Shown: positions 6,550-14,675 of the stretch, piece by piece
Position numbering within the stretch: position 1 is the first letter of the stretch
How the letters are laid out: each line of letters opens with the position of its first letter
Assembly (NCBI GenBank): GCA_938009275.1
Contig: CALLHY010000040.1
Coordinates: 1-25,938, forward strand
Length of the DNA stretch: 25,938 nucleotides
Direction of reading: 5' to 3'
DNA from: an uncultured bacterium
GTDB taxonomy: Bacteria > Cloacimonadota > Cloacimonadia > Cloacimonadales > Cloacimonadaceae
The notes under the pieces: model-generated
The model's input: only the letters and a program-made list of their open reading frames with translations
The model's database searches: none
What the model was told of the DNA's origin: nothing
Made by a program: the position numbers and the translations under genes

Positions 6550-7650
6550 ATGGAGACACTTTTTACCGGACTGCTTGGTTTTCAGCTCAAGCAAGTAATA
6601 ATGATAGTTGTCGGCTTGGTTTTAATCTGGCTGGCAATAAGGCATAAATACGAGCCCACCTTGCTGTTGCCTATTGGATTTGGCACTATTATGACCAATA
6701 TCCCATACTCCGCTGCAATAGGCGAGCACGGCCCCTTAAGCATTCTCTTCAGAGCCGGTATAGATACCGAGCTGTTCCCGCTACTTATCTTTATTGCCAT
6801 TGGGGCAATGATAGACTTCACTCCCCTGCTTAAAAACCCCTTTATGCTGCTGTTTGGTGCTGCCGCTCAGTTTGGTATCTTTGTTACCATTATCCTGGCA
6901 GCGGCAATGGGCTTCCCGATTAAGGAAGCAGCAAGCATCGGCGTTATAGGCGCGGCTGATGGCCCTACCTCCATTTATGTAGCAAACCGCTTTGCCCCAA
7001 ATCTCTTAGGCCCAATATCGGTGGCAGCATATTCATACATGGCTTTGGTGCCAATTATCCAACCACCGGTTATAAAGCTATTAACCTCGCAGAAAGAGCG
7101 GCAAATCCACATGGATTACCATGCCGGAGATGTGCCAAAGATAGTAAAGATTATCTTCCCCATTGCCATCACCATTATAGCCGGAATCTTTGTTCCTGCA
7201 TCCCTGGCACTTATCGGTTTCTTGATGTTTGGCAACCTGATACGCGAATCCGGCGTGCTGGACAGCCTTAGTAAAAGTGCACAGAACGAACTGGGTAATC
7301 TGGTTACCATCCTGTTGGGCATCACCATTGCTTCAAAGATGCAGGGCGAAACCTTTTTAGTTCCCCAAACCCTGTTAATTCTGGCATTGGGCTTGGTTGC
7401 CTTCATTTTCGATACAGCCGGCGGAGTGCTTTTTGCCAAGCTGCTAAACCTTTTTAGAAAGAAGAAGATAAACCCAATGATTGGTGCTTGCGGCATATCA
7501 GCCTTTCCCATGAGTGCACGGGTTATCCATCAGATGGGACAGAAAGAAGACCCCTTTAATTTCCTGTTAATGCCTGCCGTTAGCGTAAACGTTGGCGGTC
7601 AGATAGGTTCGGTGATAGCAGGTGGCCTTATTTTGGCACTGCTTGCTTAA
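6550..7650 (+). CDS. Sodium ion-translocating decarboxylase beta subunit (OadB/GcdB/MmdB type)
   Basis: Beta subunits of this family are multi-span inner-membrane proteins that couple decarboxylation of oxaloacetate, glutaconyl-CoA or methylmalonyl-CoA to Na+ export. The 366 residues are near family length. The hallmark GVIGAADGPTSIYV motif is present (residues 131-144), with the conserved Asp at 137 that takes part in Na+ transport, as are the FGNLIRESGVLDSL segment and many hydrophobic helices. GAGGGAG (6535-6541) precedes the ATG by 8 nt. Which substrate it serves cannot be told: no carboxyltransferase (alpha), biotin-carrier or gamma/delta gene lies nearby. The next gene, cdd, starts 19 bp downstream and is metabolically unrelated. 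Confidence 0.93.
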   Translation: METLFTGLLGFQLKQVIMIVVGLVLIWLAIRHKYEPTLLLPIGFGTIMTNIPYSAAIGEHGPLSILFRAGIDTELFPLLIFIAIGAMIDFTPLLKNPFMLLFGAAAQFGIFVTIILAAAMGFPIKEAASIGVIGAADGPTSIYVANRFAPNLLGPISVAAYSYMALVPIIQPPVIKLLTSQKERQIHMDYHAGDVPKIVKIIFPIAITIIAGIFVPASLALIGFLMFGNLIRESGVLDSLSKSAQNELGNLVTILLGITIASKMQGETFLVPQTLLILALGLVAFIFDTAGGVLFAKLLNLFRKKKINPMIGACGISAFPMSARVIHQMGQKEDPFNFLLMPAVSVNVGGQIGSVIAGGLILALLA

Positions 7651-7669
7651 TACCTTTTAGGAGCTAAGA

Positions 7670-8065
7670 ATGGACAAGCTAACTGCCTCTGAACAAGAAC
7701 TGCTAAATGCCGCAATAGCCGCTACAGCCAATGCTTATGCACCTTATTCGGGATTTAAGGTAGGTGCTGCTTTGCGCCTGAGAGATGGCAGCATAATAAC
7801 CGGTTGCAACGTGGAAAATGCTTCCTATTCCTTAACCATTTGCGCGGAACGCAATGCCATATTCAAGGCAGTAAGCGAGGGAAAGCACGACTACACGGCA
7901 ATAGCCATCTACGTGGATGCCGACGAAACCTTCCCGCCTTGCGGTGCCTGCCGCCAGGTTATATACGAATTTGCTCCTGATATCCCCGTGATTTATGGGA
8001 ATAAGCACTCCATAACCAAAACTGGCATAGCTGAGCTGTTGCCCGGGGCTTTTAGCCTTAAGTAA
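7670..8065 (+). CDS. cdd: Cytidine deaminase
   Basis: This enzyme hydrolyses cytidine and deoxycytidine to uridine and deoxyuridine in pyrimidine salvage. At 131 residues it is the short homotetrameric type. The zinc and proton-relay residues are intact: C58-A-E60 (CAERNA) and PCGACRQ with C91 and C94. FKVGAALR and GCNVENASY are the usual substrate-binding segments. The ribosome site TTAGGAG precedes the ATG. It lies in a dense gene run, 19 bp after the oadB-like gene and 11 bp before a radical SAM gene. Confidence 0.97.
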   Translation: MDKLTASEQELLNAAIAATANAYAPYSGFKVGAALRLRDGSIITGCNVENASYSLTICAERNAIFKAVSEGKHDYTAIAIYVDADETFPPCGACRQVIYEFAPDIPVIYGNKHSITKTGIAELLPGAFSLK

Positions 8066-8076
8066 ACATACCAAGT

Positions 8077-9015
8077 ATGCACTATCCGCAGCTTGCTAAC
8101 TGTAACATCTGCCCACGCTATTGCGGGATAGACCGTTACAGCACTACAGGCTTTTGCGGAGCCGGAAGCAGACTAAAGATAAATCTTGCCGCATTGCATC
8201 ATGGAGAAGAGCCGCCCATTAGCGGTAGCCGGGGCAGTGGAACCATCTTCTTTAGTTGGTGCAACCTGCACTGCGTATTTTGTCAGAATCACCGCATCAG
8301 TAACGATGGCTGGGGCAACGAACTAAGCGAGACGGAGCTTTCGGACATAATGCTAAGGCTTGCCGATGAAGGTGCACATAACCTCAATCTGGTAACACCT
8401 ACCCACTTTAGCCCCCTTATTGCCACCGCAATCCAAACTGCCAGGGACAGAGGCTTATGCCTCCCGATTGTGTGGAACAGCTCTGCCTATGAATGCGAAG
8501 CTACACTTGAAAGCATGAATGGCTTAATAGATATCTACCTGCCAGATTATAAGTATGCTCATGGGATTTATGCCAAAAAGTATTCAGCCGCACCGGACTA
8601 TCCGGAAATAGCTATGAAAGCAATAGAGACCATGTATGCTCAGTGCGGAGATATAAAGCTGGATTCCAATGGCATTGCTAAACGTGGCACAATAGTCCGC
8701 TTACTGGTGTTGCCCAATGGACTAAGCGGCACCAAGGCAGCACTAATAAAACTGGCAGAGCGTTTGGGCACCGATGTATCCATCAGCCTTATGGCGCAAT
8801 ATTATCCCACAGCCAATGCCGAGCAATACCCGGAGCTAAGCCGCGGAATTAGCGAGCAGGAATATATGCAAGCTGTGGATACAGCTCTGGAGCTTGGCTT
8901 TACTAATCTATACACTCAGGAGTTATCTTGCTCCGACATGTGGACACCTACCTTTCAGAGTGATGGCAAGCCCGTGGAAAAGATAATGCAAGTTAAACCC
9001 GCCTGTGGAGAATGA
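8077..9015 (+). CDS. Radical SAM protein, PflA-like (PflX type)
   Basis: The 312-residue protein resembles the family annotated as putative pyruvate formate-lyase activating enzyme (PflX type). The radical SAM cluster motif is CNLHCVFC (C62, C66, C69), following a GTIFFSWC strand. An N-terminal cysteine group (C9, C12, C16, C27) in CNICPRYCGIDR is typical of this subfamily and may bind metal or a second cluster. IDIYLPDYKYA and RLLVLPNGL are recurrent family segments. Its natural substrate is unknown; no pyruvate formate-lyase-like glycyl radical enzyme is encoded in the window. No strong ribosome site is seen, and the 11-bp gap after cdd suggests coupling. Its stop overlaps an ATG of the amidase frame. 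Confidence 0.9.
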   Translation: MHYPQLANCNICPRYCGIDRYSTTGFCGAGSRLKINLAALHHGEEPPISGSRGSGTIFFSWCNLHCVFCQNHRISNDGWGNELSETELSDIMLRLADEGAHNLNLVTPTHFSPLIATAIQTARDRGLCLPIVWNSSAYECEATLESMNGLIDIYLPDYKYAHGIYAKKYSAAPDYPEIAMKAIETMYAQCGDIKLDSNGIAKRGTIVRLLVLPNGLSGTKAALIKLAERLGTDVSISLMAQYYPTANAEQYPELSRGISEQEYMQAVDTALELGFTNLYTQELSCSDMWTPTFQSDGKPVEKIMQVKPACGE

Positions 9016-9017
9016 AC

Positions 9018-10139
9018 ATGAAAAAGATACTTATTATATGCCTGTTACTTAGCACTTTGTGGATAATGCTTCACGCAGACCTGAGCATCCAGATAAGGGG
9101 GGAAAGCCGCCCACGCAACCTTGTCGAGACAAGCTTAAGCGGTGTTTCCTTTGTTGATATAGACGAATTTGGCACAGTATTCAAAGCCATCAGCAGGCAG
9201 GATAGAAGTGATAGCAGGGTGTATCTGCATATTTACGACGAGCAATTCATCTTTTTAGAATCTTCGCCCTACTATAGCTTTAAGAATAATTCATTTAATA
9301 TGCACTATCCTCTCACCCGTAAAGAGGCAAAGCTGTATCTGCCCTCTGTGTTTGTTACCGAGCATCTGAGGGTTCATTTTGCTAAGAGCGTGGAATTAAA
9401 AGGCAAGACCATAACCATAGATAAACCGCGTGACAACAGCGTTATGACCATTGTGCTTGATCCCGGGCATGGGGGTAAAGACCCCGGAGCAGTTGGCAAG
9501 AAGCTGAAAGCAAACGAGAAAGACGTTAATCTGGCGGTGGCTCTAAAGTTAAAGCAGTTCCTGGAGAAAGAGCTTGGATTAAAAGTTCTGCTTACCCGTA
9601 ACGACGATAGATTTGTATCCCTACAGGATAGAACCCGCTTTGCCAACGACAAAAAGGCAGACCTTTTCGTTAGCCTGCATACCAATGCCTCGAAAGCTAC
9701 GGCTTCCAAGGGACTGGAAACATATTACCTGGCAACTGCCCAAAGCAGCGATGCAAGAGCTGTGGAGGCACTTGAAAACGAAGTTGTGGAGCTATTCGAA
9801 GGTGGTAGCTCTGCCAAAAGCAAATATGATGACCTAAGCTTCATTTTAACCGACTTAAGCCAAACTGAGCATCTGGAGAGCAGCAACATGCTTGCAGCCA
9901 GTGTGCAGCAAAATATGGTGGCGGGTACTAAAAGCATGGATAGGGGCGTTAAACAAGCAAACTTTTATGTGCTAAGAGGTGCCTTTATGCCATCCATCCT
10001 AATAGAAATGGGCTTCATATCTAATCCCGAAGAGGAGCAATTACTTATAAATCAAGAGTATCAGGAAAGGCTGGCACGCACTATCTTTGAAGGGATAAAA
10101 CGTTTTAAATACAGGTACGACAGGATTCGCAACACATGA
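9018..10139 (+). CDS. Secreted N-acetylmuramoyl-L-alanine amidase (Amidase_3)
   Basis: This zinc amidase cleaves the bond between N-acetylmuramic acid and the stem peptide of peptidoglycan, usually for cell separation. An ATG at 9012 overlaps the previous stop, but GGAG (9007-9010) is one base from it and 7 nt from the ATG at 9018, so 9018 is preferred (373 residues). A signal peptide (KKILIICLLLSTLWIMLHA) is followed by an N-terminal beta-rich region (about 25-140). The Amidase_3 catalytic domain contains DPGHGG (H151), E167 in ANEKDVN, H221 in SLHTNAS and E330 in IEMGF, the full expected set of zinc and catalytic residues. There is no LysM or SPOR domain. It likely acts in the periplasm. 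The stop overlaps the histidine kinase start (ATGA). Confidence 0.94.
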   Translation: MKKILIICLLLSTLWIMLHADLSIQIRGESRPRNLVETSLSGVSFVDIDEFGTVFKAISRQDRSDSRVYLHIYDEQFIFLESSPYYSFKNNSFNMHYPLTRKEAKLYLPSVFVTEHLRVHFAKSVELKGKTITIDKPRDNSVMTIVLDPGHGGKDPGAVGKKLKANEKDVNLAVALKLKQFLEKELGLKVLLTRNDDRFVSLQDRTRFANDKKADLFVSLHTNASKATASKGLETYYLATAQSSDARAVEALENEVVELFEGGSSAKSKYDDLSFILTDLSQTEHLESSNMLAASVQQNMVAGTKSMDRGVKQANFYVLRGAFMPSILIEMGFISNPEEEQLLINQEYQERLARTIFEGIKRFKYRYDRIRNT

Positions 10140-10921
10140 AGCGCAGCAAGCCTCGAACCCGGAACGACATGCGGCCAAATACGGTAGACAAGCCACGCAA
10201 GGGTGCCGGTTCCGAGGACGCAGCCAAAGCAAAAAGTGCATTCATAGCCAATATCAGCCATGAGATCAGGACACCCATGAACGCCATTCTGGGCTTTGCT
10301 CAGATGCTGAGGAATACAGACCTGAACGATAAGCAGGCAGATTATGTGGACGTAATTATCGACAGCGGCAAGAAATTGCTGCTCATGATTAGCAACCTGC
10401 TAGATTTAAGCAACCTGCAGCTTGGACGCACCACGCTTGACTGCAAGCCTTGCCGTCTTCAGGATACAGTAGAGAGATTGTGGCTGCATTTTGAACCCTT
10501 GATAAAGGCAAAGAACCTCAATGCGATTATTGAACTCAATGCCGATATTCCCATTATTATAGCAGACATGGAGAAAGTAGAGCGCGTGCTTAGCTTCGTT
10601 ATCTCCAATGCCATCAAATACACCGATACTGGTTTTGTAGCTCTGAAGATATACCATCGCAGCATTAGCGGAGCAGATATCCTCCTTTGTTTTGAGGTTG
10701 CCGACAGCGGAATAGGCATCGAAGAAGCTAAGCTACAGCATATATTCGACATCTTTGAACAAGCAGATAATAGCATCACCCGGCCTTATGGAGGAATGGG
10801 CATTGGGCTGGGACTATCGCAACAGATAATACTACGCCTGGGCGGAACCATCAGAGTGCAGAGCGCGATTGGTGAAGGCTCACGCTTCTTCATTGATGTT
10901 CCCGTGAAGTTAGCCACCTAG
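10136..10921 (+). CDS. Soluble histidine kinase without a sensor domain
   Basis: The 261-residue protein holds only a HisKA dimerisation/phosphoacceptor domain and a HATPase_c domain. The H-box is SHEIRTPMN with phospho-acceptor H42. The ATP-binding boxes are complete: N158 in ISNAIKYTD, D190 in DSGIGI, IFEQAD, and GGMGIGLGLS at 219-228. The first ~30 residues are basic and low in structure. There is no transmembrane segment, PAS, GAF or HAMP domain, and no response regulator gene in the window. The start overlaps the amidase stop by 4 nt. The H-box and G boxes resemble hybrid-kinase cores, so it may take its input from a partner protein. Confidence 0.92.
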   Translation: MKRSKPRTRNDMRPNTVDKPRKGAGSEDAAKAKSAFIANISHEIRTPMNAILGFAQMLRNTDLNDKQADYVDVIIDSGKKLLLMISNLLDLSNLQLGRTTLDCKPCRLQDTVERLWLHFEPLIKAKNLNAIIELNADIPIIIADMEKVERVLSFVISNAIKYTDTGFVALKIYHRSISGADILLCFEVADSGIGIEEAKLQHIFDIFEQADNSITRPYGGMGIGLGLSQQIILRLGGTIRVQSAIGEGSRFFIDVPVKLAT

Positions 10922-10933
10922 CAAGGAAGACAT

Positions 10934-12205
10934 ATGGCGATAACTATAAACAGCGTTCTTCCCAAAAGCCTGGCAGCCGGATATGGCATAACCCCCGGTG
11001 AACAGCTGCTAAGCATAAACGGCAAAGCGGTTCGTGACTTTCTGGATTTGGAGTATCTGGCTTCGGACTATGAGCTACTGCTGAAGATAAAAAACCCGGC
11101 AGGGAATACCCGTGAATTGCTAATACTTAGAGAAAATGGCCGCCCCCTGGGGATTGAGCCAGAGCCTTACAATCACAAGAATTGCCTGAACTCATGCATC
11201 TTCTGCTTTATCGACCAAATGCCACCAAACATGAGAGACAGCCTATATGGCAAAGACGATGACTACCTGTTCTCCTTTGTTTTCGGCAACTATATCACCC
11301 TTACCAACCTCGACGAAGAGGAGTATAAGAGGATTATAAAGCAGAGAATCTCACCGTTATACATATCATTACACAGCACAGACCCACAGGTTCGGCAAAG
11401 AATGATGCGCTCTGCCAGCCCTGTAAATGCCATGGCGATTCTAAAGCGGCTTAGCAGTAAAGGAATCAGCTTTCATATCCAATTCGTGTGCGTTCCCGGT
11501 TTTAACGATGGTGAAGAGCTGCGCAAAAGCCTTGGCGAGCTGCTAAGTTCCAAGCTGAACTTGCTTTCCATAGGCATTGTTCCCGTAGGTTTAACCCGAT
11601 TTCGCGAAAAGCTTTATCAACTTTGCCCCTTCACGCCGGATAGCGCAAGTGAAACGCTGGACATAATAGACCAGGTTCGCATGCAATTCAGTTCCACTAT
11701 CATCTATCCCGCAGATGAATTCTATGTGCTGGCAGGGCGAGAGCTTCCGGAAGAAGATTATTATGCCGATTACCCTCAACTGGAGAACGGCATCGGTATG
11801 CTTAGACTAACCCTTCAGAACTTCCGCAGCCGTAAACGAAGCTTCCTGAAAGAGCTAAGAAAGCGCGATGCAAATTACCTGATGGCATGTTCGACCAGTG
11901 CTTATAACACCATTAGCCAAATAGCCACCGAGCTAAACCAAAGGTTGTCGGGCATCAGCATCCGCGTGCAGGCTATTCGCAACGATTTTTTTGGCCCCCT
12001 GATAAACGTCTGCGGACTGCTTACCTACAGCGACATAAAAACACAGCTAAAGCCAGAGGAAGGCGAAGTAATAGTCCTGCCAAATTGCATTTTTAACCAT
12101 AACGGAGAGACCCTTGATGGTGCTGACAGGCTAACGCTTAAAGATACGTGGAGCAATCCCATATTAGTGGTTGATCCCTTCTTTGAAGAGTGGGACAATT
12201 TGTGA
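10934..12205 (+). CDS. DUF512 family radical SAM protein with N-terminal PDZ-like domain
   Basis: The 423 residues follow the known DUF512 architecture. A small PDZ-like N-terminus contains AAGYGITPGEQLLSINGKAV. The central radical SAM-like region has the cysteine motif CLNSCIFC (C84, C88, C91), then FIDQMP and the conserved LRDS-like NMRDSLYGKDDDYLFSF stretch, which is interrupted by few changes. The C-terminal DUF512 part ends with NPILVVDPFFEEW. The family is conserved but its reaction is unknown. AAGGAAG precedes the ATG, and the gap to the kinase gene is 12 bp. It closes the gene run that begins at 6550. Confidence 0.92.
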   Translation: MAITINSVLPKSLAAGYGITPGEQLLSINGKAVRDFLDLEYLASDYELLLKIKNPAGNTRELLILRENGRPLGIEPEPYNHKNCLNSCIFCFIDQMPPNMRDSLYGKDDDYLFSFVFGNYITLTNLDEEEYKRIIKQRISPLYISLHSTDPQVRQRMMRSASPVNAMAILKRLSSKGISFHIQFVCVPGFNDGEELRKSLGELLSSKLNLLSIGIVPVGLTRFREKLYQLCPFTPDSASETLDIIDQVRMQFSSTIIYPADEFYVLAGRELPEEDYYADYPQLENGIGMLRLTLQNFRSRKRSFLKELRKRDANYLMACSTSAYNTISQIATELNQRLSGISIRVQAIRNDFFGPLINVCGLLTYSDIKTQLKPEEGEVIVLPNCIFNHNGETLDGADRLTLKDTWSNPILVVDPFFEEWDNL

Positions 12206-12296
12206 TGACAATGCTGTTAAGTAAAATTATCTTGACTTCGATTAGCCTCTGCAATCAGCATGCTCAACTAAGCATTACATAGGAGAGATAACTCTG

Positions 12297-13223
12297 ATGA
12301 AAAAACTACTTATCCTATCTATAGCAGTTTTTATTCTGATCGGTGCCTGTGGCGACAAAGACGCCAGACTTGCCAAGGCAAACCGTAAGCTTGGCACAAA
12401 AAGTAACCCGATAAAGATGTTCTTTGTTCCCTCATTGGAAGCGGGAAAGGTGGTGCAAAGCGGTGAGGCAATCGCGGATTACCTTAGGAAGGAAACTGGA
12501 TACCACTTCAAGGTTGCCGTTCCCACCAGCTATGCCGCAGTTATCGAAGCACTTGGCACTTATCAGGCAGATATCGCATGGTTACCCACCTATGCTTATG
12601 TATTAGCAAAACAGAAGTATGACGCAGAAGTTAAACTGATGACCGTTCGAAACGGGCTAAACAAATACCGGGGTCAGTTTGTGGTGCGTGCCGATTCCGA
12701 CATCAAAGCCTTGGAAGACATTAGCGGAAAAATAGTTGCCTACACCGATGCAGCCTCCACTTCCGGCTATATCTACCCCTCTGCCATACTGAAGCAACGT
12801 GGGATAAGCCCCAAAGACCATATCTTTGCCGGTGGTCACCCCCAGGCAATTCTGGCTGTTTACAGCGGTAGAGCCGATGTTGCCTGCACCTATTGGTCGC
12901 CTGAAAATGCCGAAGGCAAGCCTATGGATGCCAGAGAAAAGCTTGCGGACACCCATCCCGATATATTTGCCAAAATACGCATTTTAGACTTTACGGACTG
13001 GATTCCTAACGACACTGTCACCTTTAGAAAAGGGCTTCCTCCAGAATTAGACAGCCGCGTGGCAGATGCCCTGTTCAGCTTTGCCAGTAGCCAGACAGGA
13101 AAGGCTACGCTAAAGACTTTGTATGATATAGACGGTCTCGACCGAGCTTCGGATGCGGATTATGAAGTTGTCCGCACCACGCTGAAAGCCCTTAACATGG
13201 ATCCTTCAACCATGCTGAAGTGA
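12297..13223 (+). CDS. phnD: PhnD-like phosphate/phosphonate ABC transporter binding lipoprotein
   Basis: This 308-residue substrate-binding protein has a lipoprotein signal peptide, with lipobox LIGAC giving lipidated C18. Family features include FFVPSLEAGKVVQSGEAIADYL near the N-terminus, ADIAWLPTYAY, and the TSGYIYPSA segment, whose serines and threonine contact phosphonate or phosphite in PhnD relatives. DFTDWIPNDTVTFRKGLP is also typical. AGGAG lies 11 nt before the ATG. The next gene encodes the matching ATPase. The ligand could be phosphonate, phosphite, phosphate or another oxyanion; the sequence alone does not decide. Confidence 0.9.
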   Translation: MKKLLILSIAVFILIGACGDKDARLAKANRKLGTKSNPIKMFFVPSLEAGKVVQSGEAIADYLRKETGYHFKVAVPTSYAAVIEALGTYQADIAWLPTYAYVLAKQKYDAEVKLMTVRNGLNKYRGQFVVRADSDIKALEDISGKIVAYTDAASTSGYIYPSAILKQRGISPKDHIFAGGHPQAILAVYSGRADVACTYWSPENAEGKPMDAREKLADTHPDIFAKIRILDFTDWIPNDTVTFRKGLPPELDSRVADALFSFASSQTGKATLKTLYDIDGLDRASDADYEVVRTTLKALNMDPSTMLK

Positions 13224-13228
13224 GCATC

Positions 13229-13984
13229 ATGAATTCAGATAAGAAGCTGCTGTTAGACGTTCGCAATCTTGATAAAAGCTACGATGGGAAAAGCCTGGCG
13301 GTAAATAAGCTTAATCTTCAGGTGTTTGAGGGTGATTTTGTAATCTTGCTGGGACTTTCAGGCAGCGGAAAATCTACCATGCTGCGCTGCATCAATCGCC
13401 TTATTGAGCCCACTTCTGGCGATATTGACTTTAGAGGCGAAAACATCCTGAACCTATCCGGACTGAAGCTACGGCAGTACCGCAGACGCATTGCCATGGT
13501 ATTTCAGCAGTTTAATCTGGTGAAAAACCTCTCTGTGCTTACCAATGTGCTTACCGGAAGATTGGGCTACCACTCGGTAATGTCGCCTTTTAGCAAAGAA
13601 GATCACGACTACGCCATGCACAACCTGAAACGAGTGGGACTGCAAGACTATGCCCACAGACAGGTTAAGCATCTATCTGGCGGACAGCAACAGCGTGTGG
13701 GCATTGCCCGCGCATTAATGCAGGATCCAGCCTTGATTCTTGCCGATGAGCCTGTTGCCAGCCTCGATCCCGCCACTGCTGATTCCATAATGCAGTATCT
13801 TGGTGAAATTAACCGGGAAGGAATTAGCATCATCTGCTCGCTGCATTTTCTCTCCCTCGCCCGCAGATACGGCAACCGGGTACTTGCCCTGAAAGACGGA
13901 CAAAAGGTGTTTGAAGGCTTACCTTCCGAGATAGACAACCAAAGATTTAAAACCATTTACGGTCAAGACGCCGAAGAGATATAA
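13229..13984 (+). CDS. phnC: PhnC-like ABC transporter ATP-binding protein
   Basis: This 251-residue ATPase subunit has all the motifs: Walker A GLSGSGKST (42-50), Q-loop VFQQF, signature LSGGQQQ (149-155), Walker B LILADEP (169-175), D-loop SLDP and the switch H206. The NVLTGRLGY segment is characteristic of PhnC. A GTG at 13220 in the same frame overlaps the phnD stop and is an alternative start; the ATG at 13229 is preferred. No phnE permease follows, so the transporter is incomplete at this locus and must borrow a membrane subunit encoded elsewhere, or be a remnant. Confidence 0.92.
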   Translation: MNSDKKLLLDVRNLDKSYDGKSLAVNKLNLQVFEGDFVILLGLSGSGKSTMLRCINRLIEPTSGDIDFRGENILNLSGLKLRQYRRRIAMVFQQFNLVKNLSVLTNVLTGRLGYHSVMSPFSKEDHDYAMHNLKRVGLQDYAHRQVKHLSGGQQQRVGIARALMQDPALILADEPVASLDPATADSIMQYLGEINREGISIICSLHFLSLARRYGNRVLALKDGQKVFEGLPSEIDNQRFKTIYGQDAEEI

Positions 13985-14675
13985 ACAAGCTACCACATAA
14001 AGAGCAAATCCATAGCAACTTCCATATTTGCTTCTTGAACGAATTACTAATGAATTACTAATGAAATACGCATCGCATCCGTATTTCATCCGTAATGATA
14101 GTGTGATTGCTGCTGGTAATTCAAGTACTTATGCGGCAAAGAAGCCTCTGTTTGCAACCCTGCGAAAAAACATTATTTTTCCTCTTGACACGATTTCGAT
14201 AATAAGTTCATTAGCTTTGAGCTTAAAGATTACTCATAATATACAGGTTATGTGCCTGTGAGTAATTGATTTACGTATTACAGACACCATGCTCGAAAGT
14301 AGCATGGATACAAGAGGAGTTATGGACTTTAAGACAGCCATGAAGTTGTTTCCACCCCTCTTAACCTCTTCCATGAGGCAGCGGACAGGTATGCCCAAAG
14401 CTGCTATCAATTCCCCGTTTTCGAAAGCATTACCAATAACTTCGCAATCCCCTAGTAAAAACAAAAAAATGAGATATAGCGGAGGAGATATGCCTACACC
14501 CAGCAACGCCAAACTAAAGATAATCATCGCACATTATGCTTTTATAGGCTTAGCTGGAAAGATGCATACATCCTTCACAGTTTCTTCTAACCCATCAAGA
14601 TCAATATGGTGTACCACATAGAGGCAACGCCATAATAGTAAACCACATAGAACATATTTACTTCAAGGAGTAAAC
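13985..14675. other. 691-bp gene-poor leader before the first surface protein
   Basis: No convincing plus-strand gene is seen. Contents: a palindrome of 11-nt units (14041-14100); a TTGACA (14185-14190) with no good -10; two small hairpins (14231-14262, with ACTCA/TGAGT and CAGG/CCTG arms, and CCATGCT/AGCATGG at 14287-14306); and a 17-nt motif at 14521-14537 that also precedes the second surface gene. A minus-strand frame at about 14236-14662 reads as protein-like apart from one stop and could be a decayed gene. AAGGAG at 14665-14670 is the ribosome site of the downstream gene. Confidence 0.6.
14041..14100. repeat. Palindromic repeat of 11-nt units
   Basis: Two perfect tandem 11-mers (GAATTACTAAT) are followed by a third, related unit (GAAATACGCAT) and then inverted units. 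The stem pairs 14061-14070 with 14080-14089 (10 bp, perfect) and continues outward as TTAC/GTAA across a 2-nt internal loop. Its right end, ATCCGTAATGATA, matches the minus strand of the repeat at 368-424. Confidence 0.6.

Noticed and set aside
14289..14621. 110-codon plus-strand open frame in the leader of the first surface gene
   Set aside because: It appears to be the antisense shadow of the more protein-like minus-strand frame in the same place; composition is unlike the neighbouring genes.
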